Notes under the pieces: generated by a model
Told to the model about the DNA's origin: nothing
What the model saw: only the letters and a program-made list of their open reading frames with translations
Databases searched by the model: none
Source of the DNA: Prorocentrum cordatum
Taxonomy: Eukaryota > Sar > Dinophyceae > Prorocentrales > Prorocentraceae
DNA length: 64,000 bases
NCBI GenBank assembly: GCA_963575745.1
Contig: CAUYUJ010008069.1
Coordinates: 117,501 to 181,500 of the forward strand
Direction: 5' to 3'
Position numbers and translations under genes: made by a program
In this document: piece by piece, positions 10,021-19,485 of the stretch
How the letters are laid out: each line of letters opens with the position of its first letter
Numbering within the stretch: position 1 is the first letter of the stretch

Positions 10021-10640
10021 GACCCAGAGCCCTCCGAAGAGGAGAAACGCTTGGTTTTCAAGCTCCACGTGAATATGAGGCATCCGGAGAACCGGCAATT
10101 CCTGAGGGTTCTCAGAGCGGGTGGGGCCAAGAGGCACGTTCTCACCTGGGTGCGTGATTTTTTCAGGTGTTCCGAGTGTGCCGAGAGGTCCAGAAGCGGC
10201 ACTCATCGCCGGGTTGCTCTTCCCAGGACTTTCCGCTTCAACCACATTGTGGGGGTTGACCTTAAGGGTGGACTAACAGGGAGGCACTCACGGTTTCCTC
10301 AGCATCGTCGATCACGGCTCCAACCTCCGGGTATGTGCCAGGGTGGCCGATGCCCGTGCGGCGACTGTGTGGCGAGCCTTTGTCCAGGCCTGGAATTCGA
10401 CCCTTTGGAGCACCCCACTACCTCATCTCGGACGGAGGCTCGGAGTTTGCTGGAAGGTTCGCGAGGGGAACCGAGCAGTGGGAGTCGGGGTCGGCCCTCC
10501 CAGCCACGCTGGACGAGCTCGACGAGCTGGTGTCAGAACTGGTCGCCCGCAAGAACCGATTCTGGCACCGCGGAGGGTTCTCGCCCCTCCAGCTTGTTTT
10601 CGGTGAAAATCCCAGGCTTCCCCATGACTTAAGGTCCGAC
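10021..10640 (+). pseudogene. int: GAG-pre-integrase HHCC and integrase core remnant
   Basis: The HHCC zinc-binding module is intact: His at 10066 and 10081 (HVNMRH) and Cys at 10168 and 10177 (FRCSEC). The integrase core begins FNHIVGVDLKG, with the first catalytic Asp at 10258. Then the frame slips, with IVDHGSNLRVCARVADARAA in the second frame, and slips again to HYLISDGGSEF, whose second Asp is at 10431. The expected third residue (Glu about 35 residues on, in a GxxE...K context) is missing: DGGSEFAGRF runs almost directly into a Glu/Leu-rich helical piece and FSPLQLVFGENPRLP. Two frameshifts and an internal deletion make it non-functional. Confidence 0.82.
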
Positions 10641-13600
10641 GACAGTCGTGGGCTCCCAGGGTGGCAAGATGTGGTGCGCTCCCCCATGGAGCAAGATGAG
10701 GCTGGTGCCGAGTTCGCCAGGTCTCAGAAGATCCGGGATGCGGCCCGTCGCCTCGCTATCGAGGTGACCTCGCGAGACCAGGTCAGTCGAGTTTCCCAGG
10801 CCAGGACCCCGACGACCAGGTCCTTCTCTCCTGGCCAGTGGGTGTTCGTGTGGAGGCACATGTCTCGTGCCTCCTCCAGGGCCGACTTCCTGGGACGGCG
10901 CCGGGATGGCTGGGCCGGTCCGGGTGTCGTGGTCCTCCACGAGGCCGGAACGGTCTGGGTCGCTGTCCGGGCGCGCCTCTGGAAGTGCTCGCCAGAGCAG
11001 ATCCGCCTGGCCAGCTCAGATGAGGAGTATGGCTTGCAGCTCTCCCAGGATCCCAGGTGGCAGGAGCTCCTGCAGCAGGCCAGGACTCGCCGGGCCTCCG
11101 CCGTGGACGTTCAGCGTGACGGGGCCCCACCAGACGACGCCTGGGACCGACCCCTGAGTCGAGAGGAGGACTCGGCTCCTCGAGTTGCGGGCCTACCGGG
11201 CCCCGAGCCAGGCGAGCCAGAGGCTCTTGTCCGTCGCGAGGGTCCCTCGGCCCAGGGCCCTCCGTCGGGGGCGCCTCGGATGGCCGCTCCCTGGGGCTTC
11301 CGGGCCGAATCCGAGTCGGGGCGCGAGTCTCACGCGGGGTCCGAGGTCGCTCAGGCCGGCAGTGTCCGCACTCGACGCCCGTCGATCGCCGAGAGCGGAC
11401 CCTCGACAGGAGCTGTCCCGGGAGGTGACGCCGGGGATCGAGGGAAGAAGGGGGCCTCGACCCTGCTGCTGACGCAGCTGCTGGATCCCTCGTCCCCCCC
11501 TCTTCCTCCTGCTGCTCTCCCTCCTTCTGCCTCGTCCCTTTCGCCTCCCCCGGAACCTCCTCGGGCCAAGGCGGGTCCGGCGCCTCGGCCCCGAAGGGTG
11601 CTGGCTCAGCCGGAGGACACGCCCTGGTGCATCCGCGCCAGGGGCGAGGCAGCCCGAGCTTCCAGTTCGCCGCCAGAGGTCAAGCGGGCGCGGCTGGAGC
11701 CGTCTGACGTGTCGTCGCCGTCGTCTCCGTCGGCCCCTCTGGTCTCTGGTGGTGGTGGTGGTGGTCCTCCCCTCTCTCCCCCTCCGGGTCTCCCGGCCCC
11801 GTCTCCTCCTCCAGGTCGAGGACCCGGGACCAGGATCATCACAGGCTCAGAGCCGCGCGTGTCAGTCGCAGACAGGGTCCAAGATATCGAGGCCGGACGG
11901 GCGCGCGCTAGGTCGCGCTCGCCCTCGAGAGGGGAAGGCTTCTCTGAGGGCGCGTTTTGGGTGGTTCCTGGGGCCGACGGCGTTTCCACCGTCCCGGCTG
12001 AGCAGCTAGAGCCGACGAGGGCCAAGGAACAAGACGGCGGAGTTTTCGCCGCGAGCCGGGGCGGTGAGGGCTCGCTGAGAAATCTCCATCCTGCCGACCA
12101 GGCCAAGTTCGAGGTGTCCGATGCTAAAGAATGGGGGGCCATGAAGGCGACAGGTGCGGTGGAAGTGGTGCCTCCGAGCAAGGCGCGAATCATCCGTCGT
12201 GAGCAGCCAGACCGGATCATCTCGAGCCGGATGGTCCGCCGCTGGAAGCCCCAGGAGGGCACCTTCGCCGCCCCCGACGCTAAGTCGAGGTGGTGCGTCC
12301 ACGGGCACAAAGACCCGGACTCCGGAGCTCTCGAGGTGTACGCCCCAACGCCCCAAACATCGTCTATCATGATGTTCGTTCAGATAGCCATGAACTTGGG
12401 TCTTCTATGTGATATCGCCGATGTCAAGAATGCCATCTGTCAATCCGACAGAATGCATCGGGCACAGGGCGAGATCTACATGGGGCCCTGTGAGGGGATC
12501 GTGCTGGAACCTGGTTCCCTGATTAGGCTTTTGGTCAACGTCTATGGGTTAGACGACGCTCCTATGGCCTGGAGGCGTACTGTCGTCAAGTATTTGGAGG
12601 CCCATGGGTTCGTGAGGTCCCTGCTGGAGCCCTGCTGGTGGATGCGCTACGATGACAAGGGGCGCATCGCCAACATGATGCTGCTCGAGGTAGATGATTT
12701 CTTCATAGGAAGCTCAGACCAGGTCTCCCGGGACTGGCTCAGAGGGGTCCTGGAGTCCAGGTTTAAGTTCGGGAAGTACAGGGACTGCCAGGCGGGCGCG
12801 GTTGATTTTGCAGGACGGAGAATCACCATTTCCTCGGGCAAAGCCGTGATCGACATGGAAAAGTACATCTTGGAAGAGATCCGCCCTCTCTCCATGTCCA
12901 AGGGGCGCCTGGCTCGCAAGGACACGCCGCTGGAACCGCGTGAGTTCAAGGCCCTGCGTTCACTCGTGTACAAGTTTAACTGGCTGGGCCGCGAGGTCCG
13001 GCCCGAGGCTGCGGGCGTGGCCAGTATCTTGGCCAGCAAGCTGGACCAGGCCAGGACCGGGGACGCGATCGCGGCCAACAAGTTAGCTCGCCATCTGCGT
13101 TCGTCAGCCTCCAGGGGACTCACGGTGTGGCGACTCGATCCAGACAAGATGGCCTTTCTGTCCTTCTCGGACGCTGGCGGCATTGGTTCCACTGACGGTC
13201 TGGACGATGAGCGCGGCCTGCCAGTTGACCCCACTCAAGGAGCGTGGATGGTCCTGGCAGCCGACCGATCCGTGCTGGACAACCGCGCCGTCCGGGCTTC
13301 GATCCTGGGCTGGCGCTCGTCCAAGCTGAGACGAAAGGTTCCATCTACTCTGGCAGGAGAGACACAGGCGCTGTCGGCAGCAGTCGCCGAAGTAGAGTTC
13401 TTACAGATCATGTGCCGCGACGTGATCTTCCATGACGTAGACACTCCCGACTGTCGTCGGGCTTCGGGCCCATTCACTACAGTATTGCGACGAGATTGCT
13501 CTCTCGGCTCACGCGAGAGGCAGGTGCACGTGGTCGACGCCAAGTCGATCTACGACACCATGCAGAAGGAAGGGAACGCATGCGCGCAGGACCGGCGCAC

Positions 13601-13994
13601 TGCAATCGACCTCGCCATTATCTGTGAATCGCTGGAACGGGCCCGCGGCCATGTCCGCTGGGTGCCTCACGGGCGAATGCCGGTGGATGCCCTTACCAAG
13701 GAGGGTGTCACGAAGTGCAACGCCGCACTTTTCGATTTGATGTCCCATGGTCGCTTGATCCTGGTCGATGAGAGCTCCGAGGTAGCGAGACGCCGCTCCG
13801 AGCCGCAGCTCAAGAGCCGGTCCCAAGCAGCCTCCAGAGAAGAGCTTGCCCGGGAGTCCCTGCCTACCTGGATCCAGTTCCTGTCCGGGAGTCCCGGTGG
13901 TGGTGGTGGTGGTGTCGGTGGTCCTCCTCCCCCTCTCTCCCTCTCTCACTCATCTCTGTACAGTTTGCCCTTGTCATCTCCGCTCTTCCAGTGA
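10335..13994 (+). CDS. pol: Copia reverse transcriptase-RNase H ORF, 1219 aa
   Basis: The frame opens inside the integrase remnant (true start lost), passes a Pro/Ser-rich linker (about residues 270-560), then enters the RT at about residue 580. Copia RT landmarks are in order: SRMVRRWKP, catalytic Asp in DIADVKNAICQS (codon 12420), EIYM, VYGLDDAPMAWRR, and the LEVDDFFIG active site (two Asp codons at 12693 and 12696) corresponding to YVDD. RNase H has all acidic positions: SFSDAGG (13170), AGETQALS (13359), VVDAKSIYD (13536) and PVDALTKEG near 13680. This is the best-preserved part of the element, one open frame of 3.6 kb. Confidence 0.92.
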   Translation: MPGWPMPVRRLCGEPLSRPGIRPFGAPHYLISDGGSEFAGRFARGTEQWESGSALPATLDELDELVSELVARKNRFWHRGGFSPLQLVFGENPRLPHDLRSDDSRGLPGWQDVVRSPMEQDEAGAEFARSQKIRDAARRLAIEVTSRDQVSRVSQARTPTTRSFSPGQWVFVWRHMSRASSRADFLGRRRDGWAGPGVVVLHEAGTVWVAVRARLWKCSPEQIRLASSDEEYGLQLSQDPRWQELLQQARTRRASAVDVQRDGAPPDDAWDRPLSREEDSAPRVAGLPGPEPGEPEALVRREGPSAQGPPSGAPRMAAPWGFRAESESGRESHAGSEVAQAGSVRTRRPSIAESGPSTGAVPGGDAGDRGKKGASTLLLTQLLDPSSPPLPPAALPPSASSLSPPPEPPRAKAGPAPRPRRVLAQPEDTPWCIRARGEAARASSSPPEVKRARLEPSDVSSPSSPSAPLVSGGGGGGPPLSPPPGLPAPSPPPGRGPGTRIITGSEPRVSVADRVQDIEAGRARARSRSPSRGEGFSEGAFWVVPGADGVSTVPAEQLEPTRAKEQDGGVFAASRGGEGSLRNLHPADQAKFEVSDAKEWGAMKATGAVEVVPPSKARIIRREQPDRIISSRMVRRWKPQEGTFAAPDAKSRWCVHGHKDPDSGALEVYAPTPQTSSIMMFVQIAMNLGLLCDIADVKNAICQSDRMHRAQGEIYMGPCEGIVLEPGSLIRLLVNVYGLDDAPMAWRRTVVKYLEAHGFVRSLLEPCWWMRYDDKGRIANMMLLEVDDFFIGSSDQVSRDWLRGVLESRFKFGKYRDCQAGAVDFAGRRITISSGKAVIDMEKYILEEIRPLSMSKGRLARKDTPLEPREFKALRSLVYKFNWLGREVRPEAAGVASILASKLDQARTGDAIAANKLARHLRSSASRGLTVWRLDPDKMAFLSFSDAGGIGSTDGLDDERGLPVDPTQGAWMVLAADRSVLDNRAVRASILGWRSSKLRRKVPSTLAGETQALSAAVAEVEFLQIMCRDVIFHDVDTPDCRRASGPFTTVLRRDCSLGSRERQVHVVDAKSIYDTMQKEGNACAQDRRTAIDLAIICESLERARGHVRWVPHGRMPVDALTKEGVTKCNAALFDLMSHGRLILVDESSEVARRRSEPQLKSRSQAASREELARESLPTWIQFLSGSPGGGGGGVGGPPPPLSLSHSSLYSLPLSSPLFQ

Positions 13995-14131
13995 TCCGTT
14001 CTCGTGTGCAGTTCCTCTCCTTTTCCCCTTTTTTCTTCAGCTAGAGAAGGGGGCCGCTTCAGCACAGGAACGGGTCGTCTGTATCTAGTTGAGCCCCAAG
14101 GGGGTGCTAAACCTAGGAGAAGTCGGACGGG
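13995..14131. other. 3' untranslated segment of the copia element
   Basis: Lies between the Pol stop and the 3' LTR. The sequence just before the LTR (CCTAGGAGAAGTCGGACGGG) is only moderately purine-rich, so a polypurine tract is suggested but not certain. A purer tract, AGAGAAGGGGG, lies further up at about 14043. Confidence 0.5.
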
Positions 14132-14276
14132 TGTGACCGATCTCCAGAATTTACATATTAGGTCTAGCATTTGTGATCTTCCCTTGTCGATCTACCGAGT
14201 TGCAGAGTGTGCTCGGTGAACTGCAACCCCCTCTGGCTCAAGCCCAAAAACGTTCATCCAATCCTGTGCTGCCACA
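14132..14276 (+). repeat. 3' LTR (145 bp)
   Basis: Starts TGTGACCGATCTCC, ends GCTGCCACA, and aligns along its whole length with 4089-4237, differing at two bases and lacking ATTC. The spliced-leader-like word is at 14228-14242. Confidence 0.95.
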
Positions 14277-14399
14277 GGCTGCCGGCGCTCCCGGGGGTTC
14301 TTCGCGCGCCGGCGCCTGCGCGGCATCAGCGCGGGGCGCGGCCAGGCGGAGTGCACTGCGTGTGCCGCCGGCCGCTCCCAAGCCTGCACCGCCGTCCCC

Positions 14400-14975
14400 G
14401 TCACGACGGCACTGCAGATGCGAATCCTGCGCCAAGCCTGCCGCGGGCTTCGAAGCCCGCGGGCCTGGCCGGCTGCGGGCTCCAGCGCGGCGCCAGCTGC
14501 CCTCGGGCGCCCAGCCGCCGCCGCCCCAGCGCCCCGCCGCCCGCGAGCGCACCGCTGCCCGCGGGCGCTTGAAACGCCGCGCCCGGTTCCGCGCGCCAGG
14601 CCGAGGCCGGCGGCGGAGATTTCTCCACCTCTCTCGCTCGCCGAGCTGCCAGACGTTGGCTTCCTCTGGGCCCGGCGCCGCGCCCGTGCCCAGCAGGATG
14701 CGCCCCCGCACCTCTGGCCTCAGCGCGTCGTGGTCTGCTCGCGGCCCCGTCTGGGAGAGTGGCTGCTCGTAGAGCTCCACTGACTCCGACGCCAGGAAGC
14801 CAGCGTCGGCCATCGCCGCGGACCAGCGCCCGGTGCCAGCGAAGATCTCCTTCGCCCTGACACCCCAGGCGAACGCAGGCCGGCGCAGCAGGGGCTCCAG
14901 CTGCTGGAAATCGACGCCCCCCTCCTCGGCTGTCGTCGGAATCTCACCGCTGGCGCCTTCCCTGATCTCGCAGGC
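14400..14975 (-). pseudogene. Methyltransferase-like fold, N-terminal part
   Basis: Reading leftward from about 14970 the frame gives EEGGVDFQQLEPLLRRPAFA, then the glycine loop KEIFAGTGRWSAAMADAGF (14852-14796), a VELYEQP strand end, an acidic DHDALRPEVR and NVWQLG near 14660. This resembles motif I and following strands of an S-adenosylmethionine-dependent methyltransferase. The catalytic Pro-Cys expected soon after NVWQLG is not readable in any frame, and the sequence downstream is low-complexity Arg/Ala/Gly coding. Truncated or decayed. Confidence 0.5.
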
Positions 14976-14993
14976 GGCCGCTTGTTGGCGCCT

Positions 14994-16351
14994 TCAGTGC
15001 GCGCAAGGCGGGGGGCGGCTGGGGATGACAGGGCCGGCTGCATCTTCGGTCTCCAGGTACATCTCCCAGCCAGTCGTGAGCCGCTCCCGCAGCTCCTTCC
15101 CGGCCAAGGCCCAGGTCTTGATCACCTCTCCGATGGCCTGCCACCGGTCAACCCCGGGCGGGGGTCGGAGCGTGCGCATGTGCCCTCTGTGAATCATCGC
15201 GTGGAGTTCGCGCTGCCCGACCTTCTGGGGCAGGAGGGTGTCGAGCCCAGCTGGTTCCAGTGGTTCACCCTCCAGACGCGGAGTGTCACGTCCTGGAGCT
15301 CCGGGAGGGTGAACAGCGTGATGCATCGGAAATCTTTGTCATGATGAGGGATCAGCGCATCGTGGCAACACGTCCTCAACTCCGCCCCACGCGGGGGGAC
15401 GAAAGGCGGCGGGTCGCCCAGCGCAGCGGCTGCGGGTGTCGCCTGGCCCCAGAGGGACCAGCGGAGGACCGAGGCCAGCTCGCGCACTTCGGTAAAGGGC
15501 GGGGCGTGGCCGTGCTCGCCCAAGAGCGCACCCGCCAGGTGCAGGGCCAAGCATTGCCTCTCCTCTTGGGCGTCGGTCAGGAGCCCCAGGCGCGCCGCGA
15601 GCTCGGGCTCCAAGGGCAAGTTGTCATGGTACTCCCAAAACTGCCACGTCTGGCCGAGCAGCTTCACGGTCCCCGTACCAGTCTCGCGGGCCTCGTCCCA
15701 GGTCGTGGGGCTGATCATCACGTCAGGCTCCCCGCCCAGGTTGCCTGCTTTGGCGCCTATCCTGTCCAGCGCAGCGCCTGCCTCCTCCGCGAGAGTCGGT
15801 CCTCCGTCGCGGGTGGCCTCCAGCAGCGCCTGCTCCAGCTCGAGCGCGACCCCCTCTGCTTTGGCTTGGGTCAGAGGGGCCAAGACGTGAGACTTGAGGT
15901 AGTCGCTGGTCTCCTGGAGCTTGTCAAGTACGCCGCTGTTCTGCACCTCGTCGATCAGGGTCTGCCGTTTGATGGCCTCGGGGTGGTCGCACTGGCTGGT
16001 ACTGTACACCCAGGGAGAGTCTGCATGGGCATCGAGGAGCCAGGAGTGGTCTGGACCCTGCACCGCTTCCCTCAAGTCGTTCTCCATCGCGGTGCACTGG
16101 ATCTCGTCGCAGGCCGCCGGGGCATTCCAGTCGACCTCCGGCCCGGCACAGCCCTCGCGTCTCGGCGGCTCGAGTCCCTGCAGCGGCCCTGGGTTGCGCC
16201 AGCGCGGCTCCTGCCTGCGCCTTGGCGGCCTGGGCTCGCTTGGATTCGTCCTCGCTCTTGGACTGTGCGCGCAGCTGCTGCGCGCGCCCGCCCACGCCCT
16301 CGCGGCCCAGTGCAGGCCTCCCATGCCCTTGATGGCCTCGCGCGCGCGCAC
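14994..16351 (-). CDS. Uncharacterised polyprotein segment, 385-aa ORF plus shifted C-terminus
   Basis: The 15194-16351 frame starts with Arg/Pro-rich sequence and becomes a plausible globular protein: Trp/His-containing WLLDAHADSPWVYSTS, then a helical acidic part (SGVLDKLQETSDYLKSHV, LEQALLEATRDGGPTLAEEA), then HHDKDFRCITLFTLPELQ and VTLRVWRVNHW. It stops at 15194, but the neighbouring frame carries on with MIHRGHMRTLRPPPGVD and LTTGWEMYLETEDAAG (to about 15040), so a frameshift lies near 15200. Function unknown. The HDKD(F/Y)RC and HRGHMR blocks seem to be family signatures. Confidence 0.6.
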
Positions 16352-16866
16352 GTCTGGCTAGTTTTGGGGCAGCCCATCCACGCGCAGGCATCCCAGCACA
16401 GGATCCTGCCTGCTCGGTTGCGGGGGGCGTGCTGCACTGACTGCGTGATCTCTCCTGCGGCGAGCCTCTTTCCCGCAGGGTAGGGTTTCTTGGGCGGTGT
16501 CCCGCCCGCGGGTGTCTTGGGCTTCTTGGGCCGCCTCCCGGCGCTGGCCTTCCCGCCTGCCTCAGGCGGTGGGAAGCGCGCGCCTGGGGCACGTCCGGCA
16601 TCTTGCCCCTCGTCTCCATCGGCGCCCCCAGCACGGATCGGGCCTTTCGGGCCCAGCCCGTGCAAGCTGCGGTTGAAGAGCTTGCGCAGCTTGCGCTCGT
16701 TCTGGGGGACGCAGACGATCTGGCAATAGCCGCCGGGCCCGCGGGGGCCAGCGCGCACAGCTTCCTGGGGTGCTGTGCGCCGAGAAGTAGACGCATCGCC
16801 CGGCGCTTCTCCCGTAGCTGCTCGCACCAAGCCGCGTTGAGCTCCCCCCACAGCCCGTAAACATAC
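16352..16866 (-). pseudogene. Basic linker with Cys-rich motif
   Basis: Several minus frames are open. The one through 16072-16851 has CVPQNERKLRKLFNRSLHGL, a Lys/Pro-rich stretch (RPKKPKTPAGGTPPKKPYPA) and AGRILCWDACAWMGCPKTSQ followed by TC. The four cysteines recall a CCCH-type finger without its final histidine. It connects the 872-aa and 385-aa ORFs across frame changes. Confidence 0.45.
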
Positions 16867-19485
16867 TTAGGGGTGCTCGTCTTCGTCGTGCTCGTGTGAC
16901 TTCCTCAGGCTCTCGAGCGCGGCGTGCCTCTCGGGTCCGTGTTGGCGCCCGTAGACGAGGCACCATAATTTGATGGCGTTCTGGGCTTCTCGGTGCCATT
17001 GGCTGAACACGACGGGGCGCCTCGGTCGCGGTTTCGACTTGACTTCTGCTGGCATCGCATAGTCATCGAAGTCCTCACCCCGACATACTGGGAAGTCGGC
17101 CACGGACAAGCTCCAGTTGGGAAGCTCGAGGTGGTCCTTGCCTCCCCAGGAGAGGGTCGCCGATCCGCATGCTATCCTATTCGTCGCGGTCGTCGGGCAT
17201 CCCACGGCCAGCGTTCGATGCTTGCTGCCCTCGCAGGCTCGACGGAGACCGTGGAAAAGGTCGCGTCCGAGGAGCCTCCTACAGGTCTCGACCTCCGTGG
17301 TGTCGCACCCCCGCGCCAAGAACACGTCCAACTCCTCGGCCTTCTCGATGGCTGCCAGTGAGCCCAGCTGCGCGACCTTAGCATCGTCCCTCTGGACGAG
17401 CCCTTCCTGGATCGCATGCAGAAGCTGCTTGTAGTCCTGGTGTTGCTGCGCCTGGCTTGCCTGCAGTGCTTGGGCATATGCCTGCATAGCTGCGGCGTCG
17501 CCGGCGGCACCCACGGCCCCCTGTCGGTCGGGCTGTCCCGGGATCTGGACCATGCCCGCGTCCGCGTAGCTGCTTCGATTGACAGAGAGGCTGGTGACGC
17601 CCGTGACGCTCGGGAGCCCGCCCGGGACGGAGTTTGTCACACCGAACCTCAGACCCGTGGGCGAGACAAGGCCAGGCGGTCGATCCGCCGGCGGCGTCTG
17701 CACACTCGGGGAGGCTGTGTCTGCCGACGGAGCCGCGTCAGCAGCTGCTGTGTCGGCGGCCCTCGGAGCTGGCGGCTGCGCCTCAAGCTGCAGTAGCCCC
17801 GCCGCGGCTGGTCGAGGAGGAGTCGCTCCAGCTTGCCGGGCCCCTGTGATGCGCATCTGGGCCAGCTGGCTCTTCCAGCGGTGCGCGTGCATGGAGCGCA
17901 CGCGCCCGTCGTCCTCCGCCTCTGTATAGCTGGCCAAGTGGTCCGCGCAGTGGGCGAGCCGCTCAACAACGGCACTGGTCTCCTCGTCGAAGCCCGAGGC
18001 GACGCACTGCAGGGCGTCGGCTCCGTCGGACCCGCTGCCTTTGGCCTCGAGGTAGACGCTGGGCATGGCCCCCCCCCGATCTTGGTCGTCGGCTTCGGAT
18101 TCATGGCCCTGCCCGTCGTCCTTCTCACGGGGCGGGCGCCGATCCGAGCGCGGAGGCGCCCAGGGCGGAGACCTCCCGCTGCTGCCGCTGCCCCGACTCC
18201 CCTTGGAAGGGGCCCGCGGCGAGCGGCTGCGGTCCAGTCGCTTCCAGTGATCGTCCGGGCCCTTCATCGTGGCGTCGAGTTCGCTCGTCTCCCCGATCGG
18301 CATATCTCCTGTGGCCGAGGCGGACCCCGCTGGATGCCAGTTGATGATGGTGCCACCTCGGGTTCGGATGAGCTGCCATTGCCAGGCCCTGAGCGAGCGG
18401 TGCTTGCCCCCGACAGGCTTGCCTTGCCAAGGTTGCAGCTTCTCCCGCGCGAGCTTGGGCAGTGCAGATCCCACCACGGCAATCCCCATCTCGCGGGCGC
18501 CAGCCGGCGGATGGTAGAGGAGCTCCTCGAGGAAGCCCTGTGGCAGCCTGCCTGCCGCACTGAGGGGGGGGGGGGGGGGGGGGCGAGCCTGCGCCTCGTC
18601 CAGCTCCAAGGTGAAGTCGAGGCTGGCCCCCTCGGGGCCGCGGGCGACTCCAGTCCAGAGCGCCTCGTCCTTCTTCTCGCTGCCCTCACGACGCTGGCAG
18701 AGGAAGATGATCCACTGGGCGCCGCTCGCCCAGTTCACCCGAGCCCTGATGGGGAGGTGCTTCAGGTCCCCGGAGTCCAAATCGTACAAGTCGATGTCCT
18801 CGGGGCGGGTACTGTCGGCGACTGACTCGAAGCGTACCGACTGGAGGCCTCCTGATGGGGGCGAGCCGCGCCTGGGGGGAGCGGTGCACCCGCTGCTCGC
18901 CAAGGCTGCTGGGATGCTGGCTCCCGGGCTCCTCCCGCCCCGCGCCACCCGCCGCCGAATGCCAGCGAACACTCCTGTGGGGTGAGCGGCTGTCGGGGCC
19001 GAGCGCACTGCGGCACGTCCGGCTTCTCCGCCAAGATGGGCGAGGCAGAGAGGGACCCCTGCCGAGGATCCGACCGCCTGGTGGAAGCAGGTGACGATCG
19101 AACACTTGTCACCGAGCCGGGTGGCTTTGTAGACCTGTTTGTGGTGCTCGCAGAGACAGGCCGCGGCGTTATTGCCGTCGGCTGGTGGGGGCAGGTCTGA
19201 GGCCTGCCCGTCCTCCCAGAGCAACGTCACGGGGGTCGTGTCGGCGGCGTCGCGACAGCCACCTGGGGCCAGAGGCCTCATCGCGCCCTTCATGAGGACG
19301 CCTACCTTCACGGTTTCGCAGGGCCGCTCCTCGACCTCGACCTCGGACTCGGACTCCTGGTCTAGGAGCTCCGCCACGCCCCCAGCTACGCCTGGCTCCG
19401 CAGCGCCTGCCGATTGACGGCGGCGGCGTCGCCGGCGGCTGCAGCGCCCGCAGCAGCAAGCCAGGTATAATATTACATCAGGCAT
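16867..19485 (-). CDS. Central polyprotein ORF, 872 aa, Cys/His-rich N-terminus
   Basis: Begins MPDVILYLACCCGRCSRRRR, a short hydrophobic Cys-rich piece followed by nine basic residues. An acidic run (EVEVEERP) and a Cys/His module (CLCEHHKQVYKATRLGDKCS, TCFHQAVG, PLCLAHLG, about residues 110-152) follow. The middle is Ser/Arg- and Pro-rich and looks disordered. The C-terminal 200 residues are ordered: QDYKQLLHAIQEGLVQRDD, VFLARGCDTTEVETCRRLLG, ACGSATLSWGGKDHLELPNW. It overlaps the 19473-20105 frame by 13 bases in another phase (FATCLM versus MPDVIL), so the two were probably one frame. No enzyme signature seen. Confidence 0.62.
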   Translation of the reverse strand: MPDVILYLACCCGRCSRRRRRRRQSAGAAEPGVAGGVAELLDQESESEVEVEERPCETVKVGVLMKGAMRPLAPGGCRDAADTTPVTLLWEDGQASDLPPPADGNNAAACLCEHHKQVYKATRLGDKCSIVTCFHQAVGSSAGVPLCLAHLGGEAGRAAVRSAPTAAHPTGVFAGIRRRVARGGRSPGASIPAALASSGCTAPPRRGSPPSGGLQSVRFESVADSTRPEDIDLYDLDSGDLKHLPIRARVNWASGAQWIIFLCQRREGSEKKDEALWTGVARGPEGASLDFTLELDEAQARPPPPPPLSAAGRLPQGFLEELLYHPPAGAREMGIAVVGSALPKLAREKLQPWQGKPVGGKHRSLRAWQWQLIRTRGGTIINWHPAGSASATGDMPIGETSELDATMKGPDDHWKRLDRSRSPRAPSKGSRGSGSSGRSPPWAPPRSDRRPPREKDDGQGHESEADDQDRGGAMPSVYLEAKGSGSDGADALQCVASGFDEETSAVVERLAHCADHLASYTEAEDDGRVRSMHAHRWKSQLAQMRITGARQAGATPPRPAAAGLLQLEAQPPAPRAADTAAADAAPSADTASPSVQTPPADRPPGLVSPTGLRFGVTNSVPGGLPSVTGVTSLSVNRSSYADAGMVQIPGQPDRQGAVGAAGDAAAMQAYAQALQASQAQQHQDYKQLLHAIQEGLVQRDDAKVAQLGSLAAIEKAEELDVFLARGCDTTEVETCRRLLGRDLFHGLRRACEGSKHRTLAVGCPTTATNRIACGSATLSWGGKDHLELPNWSLSVADFPVCRGEDFDDYAMPAEVKSKPRPRRPVVFSQWHREAQNAIKLWCLVYGRQHGPERHAALESLRKSHEHDEDEHP

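Larger units (their letters stand above)
4089..14276 (+). mobile_element. Ty1/copia-like LTR retrotransposon, complete but frameshifted
   Basis: Two direct terminal repeats starting TGTGACCGATCTCC and ending TGCTGCCACA bound a 10.2-kb body. The internal order is primer-binding site, Gag with a CCHC knuckle, protease, a second Gag-like ORF with a zinc motif, a methyltransferase-like region, GAG-pre-integrase HHCC and integrase remnant, RT, then RNase H. Integrase before RT is the Ty1/copia order. The LTRs differ by two substitutions and one 4-base indel, so the insertion is recent, yet reading frames shift near 4770, 6410, 7080, 8855, 9380, 9600, 10280 and 10400. A possible 4-base target duplication GGCT lies at 4085-4088 and 14277-14280. 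It lies at the end of the minus-strand polyprotein at 14281-20908. Confidence 0.93.

Noticed and set aside
14281-14400. Continuation of the minus-strand polyprotein into the left flank of the copia element
   Set aside because: Joining 14281 to 4084 on the minus strand soon meets stops and shows no recognisable motif, so continuity cannot be supported.
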